From: GWC2-37-13 sp964564535
Lineage (GTDB): Bacteria; Patescibacteriota; Microgenomatia; UBA1406; GWC2-37-13
Assembly (NCBI GenBank): GCA_964564535.1
Contig: CAZMBH010000002.1
Span: forward strand, 1-37,513
Direction: 5' to 3'
DNA: 37,513 nt
Below are positions 37,472 through 37,513 of this stretch, one piece after another. The notes under the pieces are model-generated. The model was not told the DNA's origin and made no database searches. It saw only the letters and a list, made by a program, of their open reading frames with translations. Each line of letters begins with the position of its first letter. The first letter of the stretch is position 1. A program made the position numbers and the translations under genes.

Positions 37472-37513
37472 ATGAAGAAAATAATTATTGGACTTCTTTT
37501 AATTATTGCTTTT
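37472..37513 (+). CDS. Start of an exported or membrane protein (partial)
   Basis: MKKIIIGLLLIIAF and then the window ends. Two lysines followed by an all-hydrophobic stretch make this a signal peptide or membrane anchor. TATTAT at 37459-37464 lies 7 nt before the ATG, the same near-leaderless spacing as in other genes here. Confidence 0.55.
   Translation, partial: MKKIIIGLLLIIAF

Overview
Organism and overall impression. The window is AT-rich, densely coded, and carries a bacterial F-type ATP synthase operon, MreB, a class C-type sortase fold protein, a type IV prepilin peptidase, tandem nucleoside diphosphate kinases, a WecG/TagA glycosyltransferase and many small GIY-YIG/palindrome repeats. 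The gene repertoire, the AT-rich composition, the odd P-loop in thymidylate kinase and the repeat style (short GC-rich palindromes between and inside genes) fit a Candidate Phyla Radiation bacterium, most likely of the Microgenomates group; this is inferred from gene content and not proven. The standard genetic code works for all main genes. Layout. 1-74: tail of a hydrophobic protein. 219-5807: ATP synthase genes b-like, delta, alpha, gamma, beta, epsilon in canonical order, with a repeat element in nearly every junction and two repeats inside atpA. 5808-6688: mobile-looking GIY-YIG cassette, a duplicated 3' end of atpC, a 9-nt-period array and a strong promoter. 6689-17283: small unknown protein, a 2400-residue secreted kelch/fibronectin-type surface protein, and a MacB-like ABC ATPase and permease. 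17439-19436: rhodanese-like membrane protein, prepilin peptidase, P-loop kinase. 19570-21711 (minus): thymidylate kinase, two NDKs and a broken small ORF. 21804-25597: HTH/endonuclease-like protein abutting tRNA-Arg, sortase, PEGA protein (minus), MreB. 25823-28343: glycosyltransferase, nucleotidyltransferase-like protein, small coiled-coil/HTH protein, and the second GIY-YIG cassette. 28451-31468 (minus): radical SAM, EpmA-like lysyl ligase, SIMPL and TspO proteins. 31525-32424 (minus): three type II tRNAs around a BrnT/BrnA toxin-antitoxin pair. 32482-37513: DHH phosphoesterase, LCP ligase, metallopeptidase, an unusual ABC-ATPase protein and the start of a further exported protein. How things fit. 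The cell-envelope theme is strong: giant surface protein, MacB-type export, prepilin peptidase, sortase, LCP, WecG/TagA and MreB. The most striking feature is repeats. Two GIY-YIG endonuclease cassettes of exactly the same length (428 bp) are bounded by inverted TGTCAT...ATGACA palindromes. The same palindromes occur without the gene as short face-to-face pairs (MITE-like) at intergenic junctions and in frame inside coding sequences. A second, longer element of about 85 bp occurs four times with compensatory base changes in two stems, three times inside the ATP synthase operon. At least three other palindrome families are inserted in frame in atpA, the prepilin peptidase, the sortase and the DHH phosphoesterase. 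Several genes have a -10 box 6-9 nt from the ATG, suggesting leaderless transcripts.
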